20,077 nt of DNA from Gonium pectorale (taxonomy: Eukaryota; Chlorophyta; Chlorophyceae; Chlamydomonadales; Volvocaceae): assembly GCA_001584585.1 (NCBI GenBank), contig LSYV01000020.1, positions 1,002,370-1,022,446 on the forward strand, in the 5' to 3' direction. Numbering within the stretch: the stretch's first letter is position 1; the number at the start of each line of letters is the position of its first letter. The notes under the pieces were generated by a model. It was given only the letters and a program-made list of their open reading frames with translations, searched no databases and was not told the origin of the DNA. A program made the translations under genes and the position numbers. Positions 1 to 10,184 of the stretch are shown here, one piece after another.

Positions 1-213
1 GGAGCGCAGCTCCCGTCAGAGCCCCCGCCATGCGGCACCCTCCTGCCAGCACCTGCACCAGCCGCAGCCCGGCCCGCGCCGAACCGCCTCCCCAACCCAC
101 CACCATTTCGGGACAAGCGCTGCTGGCGCCCAGCTCGTCGTCATTCATACCCTTTTTCCCTCAACCACCCTCCGCCATTACGGACACCGCCTGCCGCGCC
201 GCACTCTGCGCAC

Positions 214-2405
214 CTCTAGCGCCGCCTCCCGCGTGGCCAGCTCCGCGCGCGCGTCCGTGCCCACCGCCAGCGCCAGCTGCACCGCGGGCGCCAGGTGCTT
301 GCCCAGCAGCGGCGCTGCGCTCTCAGTGGCCTCCACCAGCAGCTGCAGGCACAGCAGCAGCGTCTCCTCGTCGGGAGGGGACGACTGCGCGCAGGCGGAC
401 GCCAGCTGTTTGGGGGGGGGGCGAGGGCGGGAGGTGAGGGGAGGGAGATAATCAGTCGGGAACGAGGTGCGCGGCGACAGGCAGGATAAGGACTTGGAGG
501 CCGCGCGGCTGCGGACGTGGGAGGGAGCACGCAGGGCTGAAGGGGGGGGGGGCAGGTCTGTGCTGCCGCAGGGGCCGCCGCTGCAATCGGCCCAGTCACC
601 CCGCCCTACCCCCCAACTCCAACCGCGTCCCTTGCACAATCACAGCCCGCCAGGCCCGAACACCTCTCCTGCAGCGCCCACCCAACCCCTGCTGGCCCGC
701 CACTCCAGCCGTTATCCGGAGGCCGCCCCAGCCCAGACCTAGCGGGGCCGTGCCCAGTCCCTGGGACAAGTGTCACCACCGGTCCCCACCTGCCGAAGCG
801 CCACTAGTCACTAGGCCCAGCCCACGGACCCTGCCCCAAGGCCCCGGCCACCGGCCCTCCCATGTGATTCCCCCCCCCCTGCCCTGGCTCTATTCAACTT
901 CCCTCTCCATCCCGCCACCCACTGGTGGCTTTCTGAATAGGTCCGGCTGTTTGCCACCCCAACCCAGCCCGCACAACTGACGCACAACTGACGCCTCCTC
1001 ATCCTGTGACTCGCACACCCCAGCCAGCCCCCAACCCCACCTCCAGCAGCGCCGCCACCAGGCCGTGGAAGGCCTCCAGCTCCGCCGTGCCGCCGCCCGC
1101 CGCCATCGCCGCGATGGGCTCCAGCGACCGCACCGCCGCGCGGCGCACCGCCGTGTCGGGGTCGCGCAGGCCCGAGCCCACCACCGCCACCAGGCTGGCA
1201 AAGTGCGGGGCGAGCGCCTCGCCTGCAAGGGGGGCGGGAGGAGGGACGGCATTGGGCTGGGTAGAGGACACAGGTTTGACGAGGGCGCACGGGCATCCTG
1301 TACGGCATCAGTCCCACGGGTCCTTGGGGAAGGTTGGGCGGTCGTAAGACCACATGGGGCGGGGGCGCGGGCGGGGGCACGTGCGGCGCAAAGGAGCGGC
1401 AGTCCCGGACCGCCCGCGCCCCGGCCGCCGACCCGCGCCCCGACCCCCCAGCCCCGCACGCACCCACGTGCTCCGCCAGCGAGCCCAGCAGCGACAGAGC
1501 CACCTCCCGGTGGCCAGCCTCGCCGCTGCCCGCCGCGCGCCCCAGCCACTCCAGCAGCCCCGGCCACTGGCCGCGGGGCACCGCGTGGCGCGCCACCACG
1601 CCCACCAGCTGCCCTAGGCTGGTGCGGACGGGGTGGGCGGGCTCGGCGGTCAGGCGCTCCAGCAGCACCGCCTGCATGTGGGCGCGGTCCTGAGGCAGGC
1701 AGGGGCGGGGATGAGGGGAGGGGATGAGGGAAAATGGTCGGTCTTACGGGACCGGTTGCCGAGGCAGCAGCGGAGCTAACGACGGGACGCAGCTCAAGGG
1801 GAGGGGCCGAGAAGACACGCGGATCAGGCGGGAGGGAGCAAAGGTGGTGCGGAGGGGGGGGCGAGTGCCTGCGGCTGGCGCACACCGGCTGTAGCGCCCG
1901 CGTCCGGCTCCCGCGCCCCGCGCCCGGGATCAACACCCTTTCGCCATCCCGCGCAATGAGCCCCCGCAGGACCACAGGTCGCCCCAACCCTCCGGTTCAG
2001 CGGCCCCGCTCCCGCCGCCAGCGTCCCTCTGGAGGAGGGGTCCCGGTACCGCGGGGGGGGGGGAGGCAGAGGCAGGGCCCTGGACCCATGTGCCACGTGG
2101 CGCGCCCCGGGCCCACCTGGTCCCCCAGCTTTGTCCAGTGCTTGGTGACCGCCTTGCGCAGCAGCACAGCCGCCAGCTGGCGCAGCTCGGGCGCGGCGCA
2201 GCCGGCGGCGCGGGCCAGCAGGTCAGGCAGCAGCGCAGGGGAGGCGGTCAGGCGCTTGAGGGCCGCCTCCGCGGACTTGATGGCCTGCGGCACGGGCGGG
2301 GAGTGGGTTGGGGTAAGGGCAACGGTGCAGCTGGGCAGCGGGGGAGGGGGAGGAGCTCAAACGCGTACAGTTCAGGAACCCAACGCTGAAGCCTTTCGTC
2401 GACAT
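214..2405 (-). CDS. Importin-4-type karyopherin (importin beta family), N-terminal part, five exons, runs off left edge
   Basis: Nuclear transport receptor of the importin beta superfamily; family members carry cargo such as histones through the nuclear pore under Ran control. Exons in gene order are 2405-2385 (tentative), 2284-2117, 1689-1464, 1222-1041 and 405-214; phases agree at all four junctions. They give about 262 residues of a protein that is usually about 1,000 to 1,100 long. Exon 2 (AIKSAEAALKRL... to ...LGDQ) aligns with the first HEAT repeat and importin N-terminal domain of human IPO4, including the pattern RQLAAVLLRKAVTKHW. Exons 3 to 5 continue co-linearly as HEAT helices, e.g. 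LAEHVGEALAPHF and ETLLLCLQLLVEATES. The start ATG at 2405-2403, which gives MSTKGFS joined to AIKS, is inferred from a TATA box about 65 bases upstream and an in-phase donor; it is the weakest part. The intron at 1-213 has no convincing next exon, so the gene continues to the left. Confidence 0.8.
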
Positions 2406-2470
2406 GGCAACGAGGAGCCCTCCCCTCAACAACGATTGTGCAACACCCAAACCCAAGCTAACGACGGCGC

Positions 2471-2478
2471 TATATATA
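2471..2478 (-). promoter_or_regulatory. TATA box of the importin-4-type gene
   Basis: TATATATA lies 66 to 73 bases ahead of the proposed importin ATG. The usual 25 to 35 base spacing would put the transcription start near 2440-2450, leaving a short 5' UTR. The motif is palindromic, so it could also work in the other direction, but no gene was found there. Confidence 0.5.
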
Positions 2479-3729
2479 GCTTCGCCCTTCGATATTTCAC
2501 TACAGGCCCCATTCTAATCGTGACGCGGCGGTAAACGCAAGCGTCCAGCGCCGCCGGGCAATCGCAGTGCCCCTTGCAACGGGCCGGCTTTACCCACTTC
2601 GGTATTATTGGAAAGACATGCCAGCAAAAGCGAATCAAGATCAGGCGCCGCAGGCGCGCCCTGCTGCGCCATCTTCTCGCCGACCCGCAAGCGCTAGATT
2701 ATACGGGTGAAGTGAGAGTGCGTATTATAAATTTGTTTGGCAGTTATATAGGTGCAGCTCTTCCCCTCTTGTGACCCTGACGCTGGGAATGGGTGGAAGG
2801 CCGGTACCTTCGTACCTACCCACTTGCACCTCACACTTGAGGCCTTACGGAATGCCATCCTTGCTTGTTGCAATGAGGGCAGAGAGAACGGGCAGTTGAC
2901 CGTTAACCGTTAATGCCGCTGGCCGATCGCCCTGTCCTGGCAGACGTGGGTGTGTAGTGGAAGCAGTCACACGAGACACAAATAACATGTCCGCCCATAC
3001 GAAGCACTCAGGCAGACCCACAACATGTATGTCGTAGCCATCGTGTGATACTCGGTCTTCAAAGGACGCGCGACGCTCATCAGCACGGCCCCTCCAAGGA
3101 TGCCCGAACAGACATACCAAGTGTACGACCGATGGCGTACAGGGTGCAAACTAGTACAACTACAGTTACCTGGACACCACCATCAAGCCGTCAGTGTTTC
3201 GTGACACGCAAGTAAGCATAGGTTTGCTGCCACACGGCAACGCAGCGCCATGGCTTGCGCTGCGGGCCACATGCGCGGCAACGCATCGAGCAGCGCAGCG
3301 CCAGGCCTTCTGATGCGCCTCACGCCTCACGGCCTTGGGAGCGGCGTGGTGCCGGCAGCAGCATCGACGGGCCCTGCTACCGCAAAAGGCGCTCCAACCC
3401 GCAGCTTTTTGCGTCTTCGAATGTGCGAGCAGTAATGCGGCCCCCAGAGGGCTGGGCGCTTTGCGCTTTGACATTTCCACTGACAAGCACCCCACCGCAC
3501 AAGCCGCGGGGCACGCCAGCCGGCACAATCCTCAGCGGCGGGCTTCGATATTAGCCATGAAGGAGAGCGACACACACATGTGGATACATACGCCCGCGAA
3601 CACGCCAGCGCCGCCCATTTAGCATCTGTACGGCCCCAAAATAATTCGAAAGAGCTACCAGTCAGCAGGCAGACATGTAGATTTGCACTTCATGTCCACG
3701 TGTCCGTGCCCATGGCCCCTGATGCTGAG
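2479..3729. other. Intergenic region between the GT61 3' end and the importin promoter
   Basis: About 1.25 kb without a supportable gene. Its base composition is mixed: an AT-rich patch near 2700-2760 (e.g. TATTATAAAT) and a GC-rich patch near 3240-3440. The open frames here, such as the 120-codon minus-strand frame at 3166-3528, show no family motif and no algal codon bias, so I treat them as chance. Confidence 0.5.
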
Positions 3730-3743
3730 CTACAGGCCCTAGT

Positions 3744-3748
3744 TTACA
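3744..3748 (-). terminator. Poly(A) signal TGTAA of the GT61 gene
   Basis: TGTAA on the minus strand, about 250 bases past the GT61 stop codon. TGTAA is the standard poly(A) signal in volvocine algae, with cleavage about 10 to 15 bases further on, so the transcript probably ends near 3730. It is the only such motif between here and the stop. Confidence 0.6.
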
Positions 3749-3998
3749 TGCCCGCCCCTTCGAGGGCCATGGGCTGAATGCAAATAATGGGCTGGTGCAA
3801 GGGGCAGCAATGCCGTCTAGGCAGGGTAAAGGCTCGAGAGTCGACGTCTGTTGCCTGCCTGTGTGCCTGATGCGTATCAGAGTATGCCTCCCGCCGCGCA
3901 ACCCCAAGCCGTACCATCGGGCTCACATGCCATCGCACACCCTATACTAAGACCACCTTCCAACCAAATCACCCCCCATCGCCGCCCGCGGGCCGCCG

Positions 3999-6900
3999 CT
4001 ACCCCGGGGGCAGCAGGAACTCCGCCCCGGCCGCCACATGCGCCGTGAGGTTCGTCACGCCCAGCGGCCCCAGCACCACGCCGCCGCCAGGGCCCCACGC
4101 CCCACCTGCCTCCCCTCCCATCCCTCCGGCCCCTTTCTCCCCGCCCGCCCCTCCCGCCGCCGCTGCCGCCTCAGCCGCGCCGCCACCACCGCTGTACGGC
4201 AGAGCGTATCCGTGCAGCCGCTTGGCCTGCTCGGCCGCCTTGTACGCGGCCGGGTCCCGCAGCGTGGCGGCCACGTGCGCCAGCATGGCGAGGAGGCCGT
4301 CGGGGCGCGGGGTCACGTGCTGGTCGCGCAGCATGTGGCCCAGGCCGGCGCGCGTGTTGGCCCCGCCCTTGGCCGCCTCGGCTGCCCAGTCGGCGGGGGA
4401 GCACTGGGCGGGGTCCTCCAGGTTGTAGGCGTGAAAACGGACCTGGCGGGGGCGGGGCCGGGGGCGGGGCGGCCGTGTGCGGGTGCATGCGTGCGTGAGT
4501 GCGTGAACGGGCCGGGAGCAGGGGCCGAGAGGAGGGGCCAGGGCTTGATCGCTCGTTGGTGATGGCGGCAGGTGAACATGGGTTGGGCGGGAGTAGGGTG
4601 CGGTCAAATAATGGACTGAGGGTTGAGGTTCGGTTGAGGTTCAGGGCGTGCCAGCGAGCGGGACGAGAGCAGTGCCAGTGTGTTCAGTTCGGTAGCAACT
4701 TGGGGCACGTACCTTTCCAAGCGTAGTCATCCGCGTAGGCCCTTCGCAGCCCCACGCATACAAGCAACCCATCCTCTGCCCATTCTCTCTCCCTCCCCCG
4801 CTGCGCACCGGTGCCAGCCACAGCCACGCCCGCCGCCCATGCCCCACCCACACTACCCGCCAGCTCCAGAGCCCCACGCGCGCTGCCCCACCTGGCCGTT
4901 CGTCCTGGGCAGGTGCACCGCCATGTGCACGTCCACCCACCAGTTGAAGCCGCTGCCAAAACCGCACGGCCGGATCTCAAGCAGAGCGCGCGCTGTGGCC
5001 GGCGGCGCCGAGCCGCCGTCCACGCCAACGCCGTTGGGCCCGGCGCCGGCGCTGACGGCGGGGGAGTCAGGCTGCAGGAAGAAGGAGTTGGCCCCGCCGG
5101 CGCCGTGAACGGTGACGAGCACGTGCGCGGAGCGGACGGCCGCGACGGTGGCGCGGAAGCGCGCGGAGCCGTGCAGGGACGGGGTGTCAAAGGCGGGCAG
5201 CGCGCGGCAGGCGAGGCGCGTGAAGGGTCCGCCTGCGCGGGGAGGGAGGGGCTCAAGGGGCAGGCGGGGGTTTGTCGGTGGGGGCAAGGAAAAAGGAAAA
5301 ACATTCAGGCGTTTTCACTAGAGAGGCCTGAGGCGTCGTTTGTCGGCGGGGTGGTAGTGCGGTGCGAAGGAGAGCGAGTCAAGAGGCTGGGGAAAGGTGA
5401 CCTCCGAGGCATAGGGTGGGTTGCAGCGGCTGGCTGCAGGCTAGGAAGGTGGCCTGGGCGTTTCTGGGGTCTTGCTGGAACCGCGCTTGAAGCGGTGGGC
5501 ACCGTGAGGGTGTTGTCAAGCCACCAGGCGCTCACCCCTGCCAGCTCCCGTACTCGGGGCCAGACGGAGTCGGGGACCCGTGGGACTCCTGCTAAGTCTT
5601 CTACAATCCACTGGATGACGTGTCCAGCAAGGGCCACCACTCGCACGCGGCACCGAACTCCACGGAGGCGCACGGCCGCCGTTGCGTGCCGCACACCGCC
5701 GTGCCCCCCCGTGCGCCATGCCCCCTCCCCGCAGCCCCAGCCCATCGCAATTTTGCAGGTCTCCTTCAACTCTACCAAGACCGCCGTTCCTCCTCCTACT
5801 GCGTATGCAATTCGGTGTCCGCGACGCGACCCGTTTTCCGTTCCGTATTGGCCCCATCCCGCGTGGGCGACCCGGCCGGCCCCGCACCTCGCCAGCCCGG
5901 CTGCTCGCAGGCGCTCAGCAGCTGCGGCAGGTTGCGGATGGTCCGCGCGCCGCCGCCCCGCGCCTCGATCAGCACCCGCAGTGTCTCCGGCTGGTCGGGC
6001 CCAAAGCCCAGCGGGTCGGGCGGCAGGCCCTGGCCGCCCTGGCCGCCCGTCAGCAGGTGCTGCACCACGGCGCTGGCGGTGACGAAGGGCGGCTGCGGGG
6101 AGCCCTCCACCTTGCACACCACCACCTGGGCCGGCGGGGCGCGGGGGCCCCACGGGGCGGTGCAAGGGGCAAAGTGGGGTCAGGCTGAGGTGGCGACGCA
6201 GGGACGCTGCGGGCAGAGGAGGCAACAGAGGAGACATGCACGCAAAAGCCCCAACGCGCACAAGCGGGGCGCCGCATGCGCGACCCGTCAGCTCTTCTGC
6301 CGCCAACCAGCTACCGCACCAACACGCTGGAACACCGCCCAACCCGCCCTCGCCCGCCGGCCCGCCCACCCACCCGCTCGAAGCACGACACCGGCACGCC
6401 CTCCGCCGACCAGCCCACCCTCCGCGGCGCGTGCGCGCCGCCCGCCGCCGTGGCCGCCGCCTCCGCCGCCTCCGCCTCCGCCGCCAGCTCGTCCAGGCTG
6501 ACCAGCGGGCGGCTGGACAGGTGCGCCAGCAGCGCCCGCTGGAAGGGCAGCAGGCCCAGGCCCGACGGCGTCACCAGCACCAGCGTGGCGGAGCGGTCTG
6601 GAGGCGGGGCGGTGGCGGTGGCGGCAGAGATGGGAAGCGGGGGCGGGGGAGGGGGGATGGCGCGTCGGACGTGCTTCCAGGTCAGCGGGTCTGACAATCC
6701 GCTTTTCGGCGAACGTCCAACCCGCCGCAGCCCGCCAAGCAGCCCTCCCCTCCGTGATGTTCCCACCCAGCCCGCCCGCCCGCCACCTGCTCCGCCCACC
6801 GCCTGTCCGCCCAGCAACCCACCCGCCCGCCACCCGCCCGCCCACCCGGCAGCATGCGCAGCCGCCGCAGCAGGTGGTCCGCTGCGGTGGCCCCGTTGGC

Positions 6901-8382
6901 GAAGAACTCCCCAAAGTTGTACGGCCAGTCCGCCAGCAGCAGCACCGGCAGCGTGCAGCGGGAGAAGGACGGGCCGGATCCGGGGCCGGGGGACCCGGGG
7001 GACCCGGGGTCAAAGCCGCGGGCCTCAGCGCGGCTAGCGCGGCGGAGGCGGAGGCTGTAGTCAACCTGTGGGCGTGTACCCAGGTGGGTTTGGGGGAAGA
7101 AGGGGGCATGCGCACGTGGGCAGGTTACGGAGTGAGCCCACCGAGGCGGGGTGGGGCGGTGCAAGGTAGGTTCAAGGGGTGAGGCGGCAGCGAGCCGGCG
7201 CGTCCGTCCGGGGTCGAACAGGGGTTGCGTGAGAGCGACGGGGCGGGGCACGTGGCAAGTACTGCTGTCATGACCGCGCTGTAGGGGTAGTGGCGCCGGA
7301 AATCGGAGGTTTGCGAAGCTTTTACGCCACTGCACCCTGCCACCCCGCCATCCCACCGCCGTCCCCCCGCCAGCTCCCGGCCGTCCCACCTGGTTCCCCA
7401 CTATAGCGTCGCTGTTGGTGGCCCCCGGGATGTTCCAGGAGCCGCGCCAGGCGCTGCGGGCCGGCAGGCGGGCGGGCGGGCAGGCGGGATGGCAGCGTAT
7501 CACGGGTCGCAGCGTCTTACGGTGGTGGACGCATGGTGGAGGACGGCGATGCGGGGGGCAGGGCGGAAGGCCGACAACGGTTGGCGCTGCTGGGCGGGGT
7601 CACCGGCCAAGCCCTGCTGCGTGGCCCTGATCCCTCCGCTCCCCGAAACTGGCCCTTTGCGGTCCAGGGGCCGCAGCCGCAGCTGCAGGGTCGGGTATGT
7701 GGTGCAGTGTGTGACGTATGCATGCATTCACGCATGTCACTAACGACAGCTCTCCAGATCGCGCCCTATCATGCAGCCGGGCGTGGGAGGGGTGGGGGCG
7801 GAAGGTGGGTTACATCATGCGTGATTAGGCGTACAGATACCCAGGGCTGCAGATACCCAGGGCGGAGCTTGCGCAGGGTACGCTGTAGGCTACTTAGCTG
7901 GAGCAATATAGAAGTATGTCACCGTCTCGATTTGACTACAGGATGCCAGGGACGTCACTTATGGGTCTACAATTGCACGGCAGGTCGGGGTGCAAAACCC
8001 AGGCTTACGGCAGGTACGGCAGCGTGGGCGGCAGGCCGCTGCGGTCTCCGTCATAGGCGAACTGGGGGTCGAAGGAGACCAGCTCGCCCCCGTCGATGCA
8101 GATGCGACGGAGCACTCCGCAGCGGTCGCGCGGCATCACCTCTTCCACGAGCGTTGGTGGCTGGCATGCCGTCTGGTTTAGCGCCACGAAGGCTGATGAT
8201 GTTAGTATGTGGCATATTACTATAATAACGATAAGGAGCAGCGCTGCTTTCACAGTGTTGCAGTGCACAACTACATCGCAACGCATTCGGGGTCCTACTC
8301 GATGCCTATGCGCAGTATCGGTATGCAGAAGCACTGCTTGAATGTGGGCCAACACCTGGAGCGACACCTTTGTCGGAACCAT
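3999..8382 (-). CDS. Type II membrane glycosyltransferase, family GT61 (DUF563), seven exons, 634 aa
   Basis: Probable Golgi or ER glycosyltransferase of family GT61, the family of plant xylosyl- and arabinosyltransferases and animal EOGT; donor and acceptor sugars cannot be told. Exons in gene order are 8382-8009, 7453-7390, 7065-6846, 6597-6374, 6125-5888, 5232-4892 and 4442-3999; all six junctions agree in phase (1,905 nt with the stop). One membrane helix lies at residues 45-68 (ALLLIVIIVICHIL), as in a type II signal anchor, and is followed by a possible N-glycosylation site (NQT, 69-71). A segment LLLADWPYNFGEFF in exon 3 matches the NxGHF-like region. The family core is at residues 409-425 (SAHVLVTVHGAGGANSF), followed by LLEIRP near 457. 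The last exon carries a Gly/Ala-rich insert at about residues 570-610. A second in-frame ATG at 8286-8284 would give 602 residues and a short cytoplasmic tail, and is a credible alternative start. Confidence 0.85.
7834..7863. repeat. Two-copy short tandem repeat in GT61 intron 1
   Basis: CAGATACCCAGGGC occurs at 7834-7847 and again at 7850-7863, with TG between (16-base period). It is inside the first intron of the GT61 gene. No function is evident. Confidence 0.75.
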
Positions 8383-9318
8383 GTTGCAGCCCGCCAAAAG
8401 AGCGATGTACCGTACACGCCGTGCAAAACACCGTGTGTCGCCACTGTCAAGCGGAGGCGCCGAACCGCACGAAGGACGACGGGCAAGAGGGAAGATGTGC
8501 TTTGCAAGTTTAGGTCAGGGAATTCAACAGTATGACCATGGTGGCGTAGTACTAGCAGGACGTGGTACGATTTGGTGCACTTAGTACATAACATTGCATA
8601 GGAATGAACGGCGGGGGACGGAGCGGCTGCCGGAGGCAAACATCGGACAACATCCCTGGCGCAGGGACGGGGCGACGCTTGTGGCCGGGAGCTAGGCCTC
8701 AGGAAACATGCAGTGTTTACGAGCAGCCAACTAACAGACCGCACAGCGCTGTCGTAAGCATGTGGTGGCGCTGCTGCTGGCTGGTCCGGCTCAACTTGCC
8801 CTAATGCTCATGGTGACACTCCACTCCGACCACCAGACCTGGACTGAGCTTGACCCGTCCAGCCAGTCGCTGGAATGCTGGGGATTGCTGGCACCCCAGT
8901 TTGGCTCTGGCCAACGTCACGACACATGTGGGGCATACGGCTGGCGGAACCGTCGCGGATGCAAGCCCAAAAGAGATTTCTCTACAGGGTATTGTGTGCG
9001 TGCAATGTAAGGCACTAGCTTCTCATACCGGCTAGTTCCAGTCGTCGCAACCGTCGGTTGCCGCACCTCTCGAGCGATTGCAGGCGTAATGAAGGGCAGA
9101 TGCGAGCAGCGGCTGATGAAGAGCTGATGACATCTGCGCGCTGCACGGGTGCAGCAATACACCCAAGGGAACATGCCGTACGCTTGCCGAAGGATTGGAT
9201 CTGGGGCTGACCAAGGGATCACGGGCGCTGCAGTCGGGCGTTGAGACACAGGGAGATACCACTGGTCCCTGATCCCTCCACCGTATGCGCATCAATACCA
9301 TTTATCCAGCTAAATACG
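8383..9318. other. Upstream region of the GT61 gene, no gene seen
   Basis: About 0.9 kb between the GT61 start and the probable 3' end of the ribonucleotide reductase transcript. It should hold the GT61 promoter and 5' UTR, but I see no clear TATA box. It is less GC-rich than the genes, and its open frames lack family motifs. Confidence 0.5.
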
Positions 9319-9323
9319 TTACA
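9319..9323 (-). terminator. Candidate poly(A) signal TGTAA of the R2 gene
   Basis: First TGTAA on the minus strand past the R2 stop codon, about 860 bases away. That would be a long 3' UTR, although long ones occur in these algae. A diverged signal closer to the stop is possible. Confidence 0.35.
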
Positions 9324-10184
9324 CTCGCTGTTTACGTATACTGTTCGCTCGTACACACCCCTCACCAACAGCCTTCCTTATGGCAATAGCCGTGATCCCA
9401 TGATGGGGTATGCTCAACAACAGGCTTGTAAAAGACTCCCGCACCCGGTGGAGTCGTGGAGTCAACCCCGCACTCGACCGCCGTACATAGCCGTACAAAT
9501 GTACCGACGGGCGGCCGCAAACGCAACAGCTTAGAAGGTTGCTTCAAATCAATTCCGCAAGCCAAAGATGAATCTATGCGCCATAGCGCGACGGTACGAT
9601 GGTACCAAAAGCTGTGACGATGGGCGTGTGTTGGTTTGCCAGGGGCACACAATCCGTATGATCCTTCTTGCTCCGCGCGCATAGAGAGTGCCCTGCTATA
9701 TGTACAAATCCGAAACTTATGAAAGCAATATTGCGTCCGTGCAGTTGGGTTTGAAGGTCTTGTGTAGTCAAATAGTCAGCTACTTCCGTACGCCGAAACG
9801 CCAAGGGCACACAGCAACGCAAGCCTCAGGGTCCGCATATTGTGGCGCAGAGGATACGGAACAAACTCTAAGAAGTCAGTAAAGTCGTCCCAAAACTCCA
9901 CACACTGTCACAGGGCGCACGGCGCCGTCAGTCAAGGAACGGGCAAGATTGTCAAGTCAGGTTCGCGGCAACCGCCTACCCAAAGCACCCTCCGACCGCA
10001 CACTCAGGCGCCGGCGGTGCACAAAATTGTGAGCCCCCGTTCAGAATGGACTTTTTCACTTCCATGAGCATTGTCTCCGGCCGTTGTCTGGCAGTCCCTG
10101 AATGCGGGACGGGCCTTTGACACGTACGGGCGCCGACGGCAACGCTCGGGCCTACGGGTCACTGCGAGGATGCCCGAGCTGCGC

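Noticed and set aside
1..213. Next importin exon inside the left edge
   Set aside because: A phase-0 acceptor near 52 opens a frame (VLAGGCRMAGAL), but it does not resemble the expected HEAT helices, so I treat the stretch as intron.
2574..2774. Plus-strand frame with an Arg-rich run (KIRRRRRALL)
   Set aside because: 66 codons, not matched to any family I know, AT-rich codons and no supporting splice or signal context.
4811..6082. Long plus-strand open frame (423 codons)
   Set aside because: It runs antisense through GT61 exons and introns. High GC removes stop codons, and the frame shows no domain, only Arg/Ala/Pro-rich composition.
5305..6369. Long minus-strand open frame (354 codons) over the GT61 gene
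   Set aside because: It reads GT61 exon 5 in the wrong frame and goes through introns; the true frame carries family-like sequence that joins in phase with its neighbours.
8209..8535. Plus-strand frame over the GT61 first exon
   Set aside because: Antisense to an exon with a clear membrane helix and in-phase splicing; no family resemblance of its own.
9060..9130. Repeated GCTGATGA-like words suggesting a small RNA or repeat array
   Set aside because: Only two short copies, no flanking structure or box motifs in the right order for a snoRNA.
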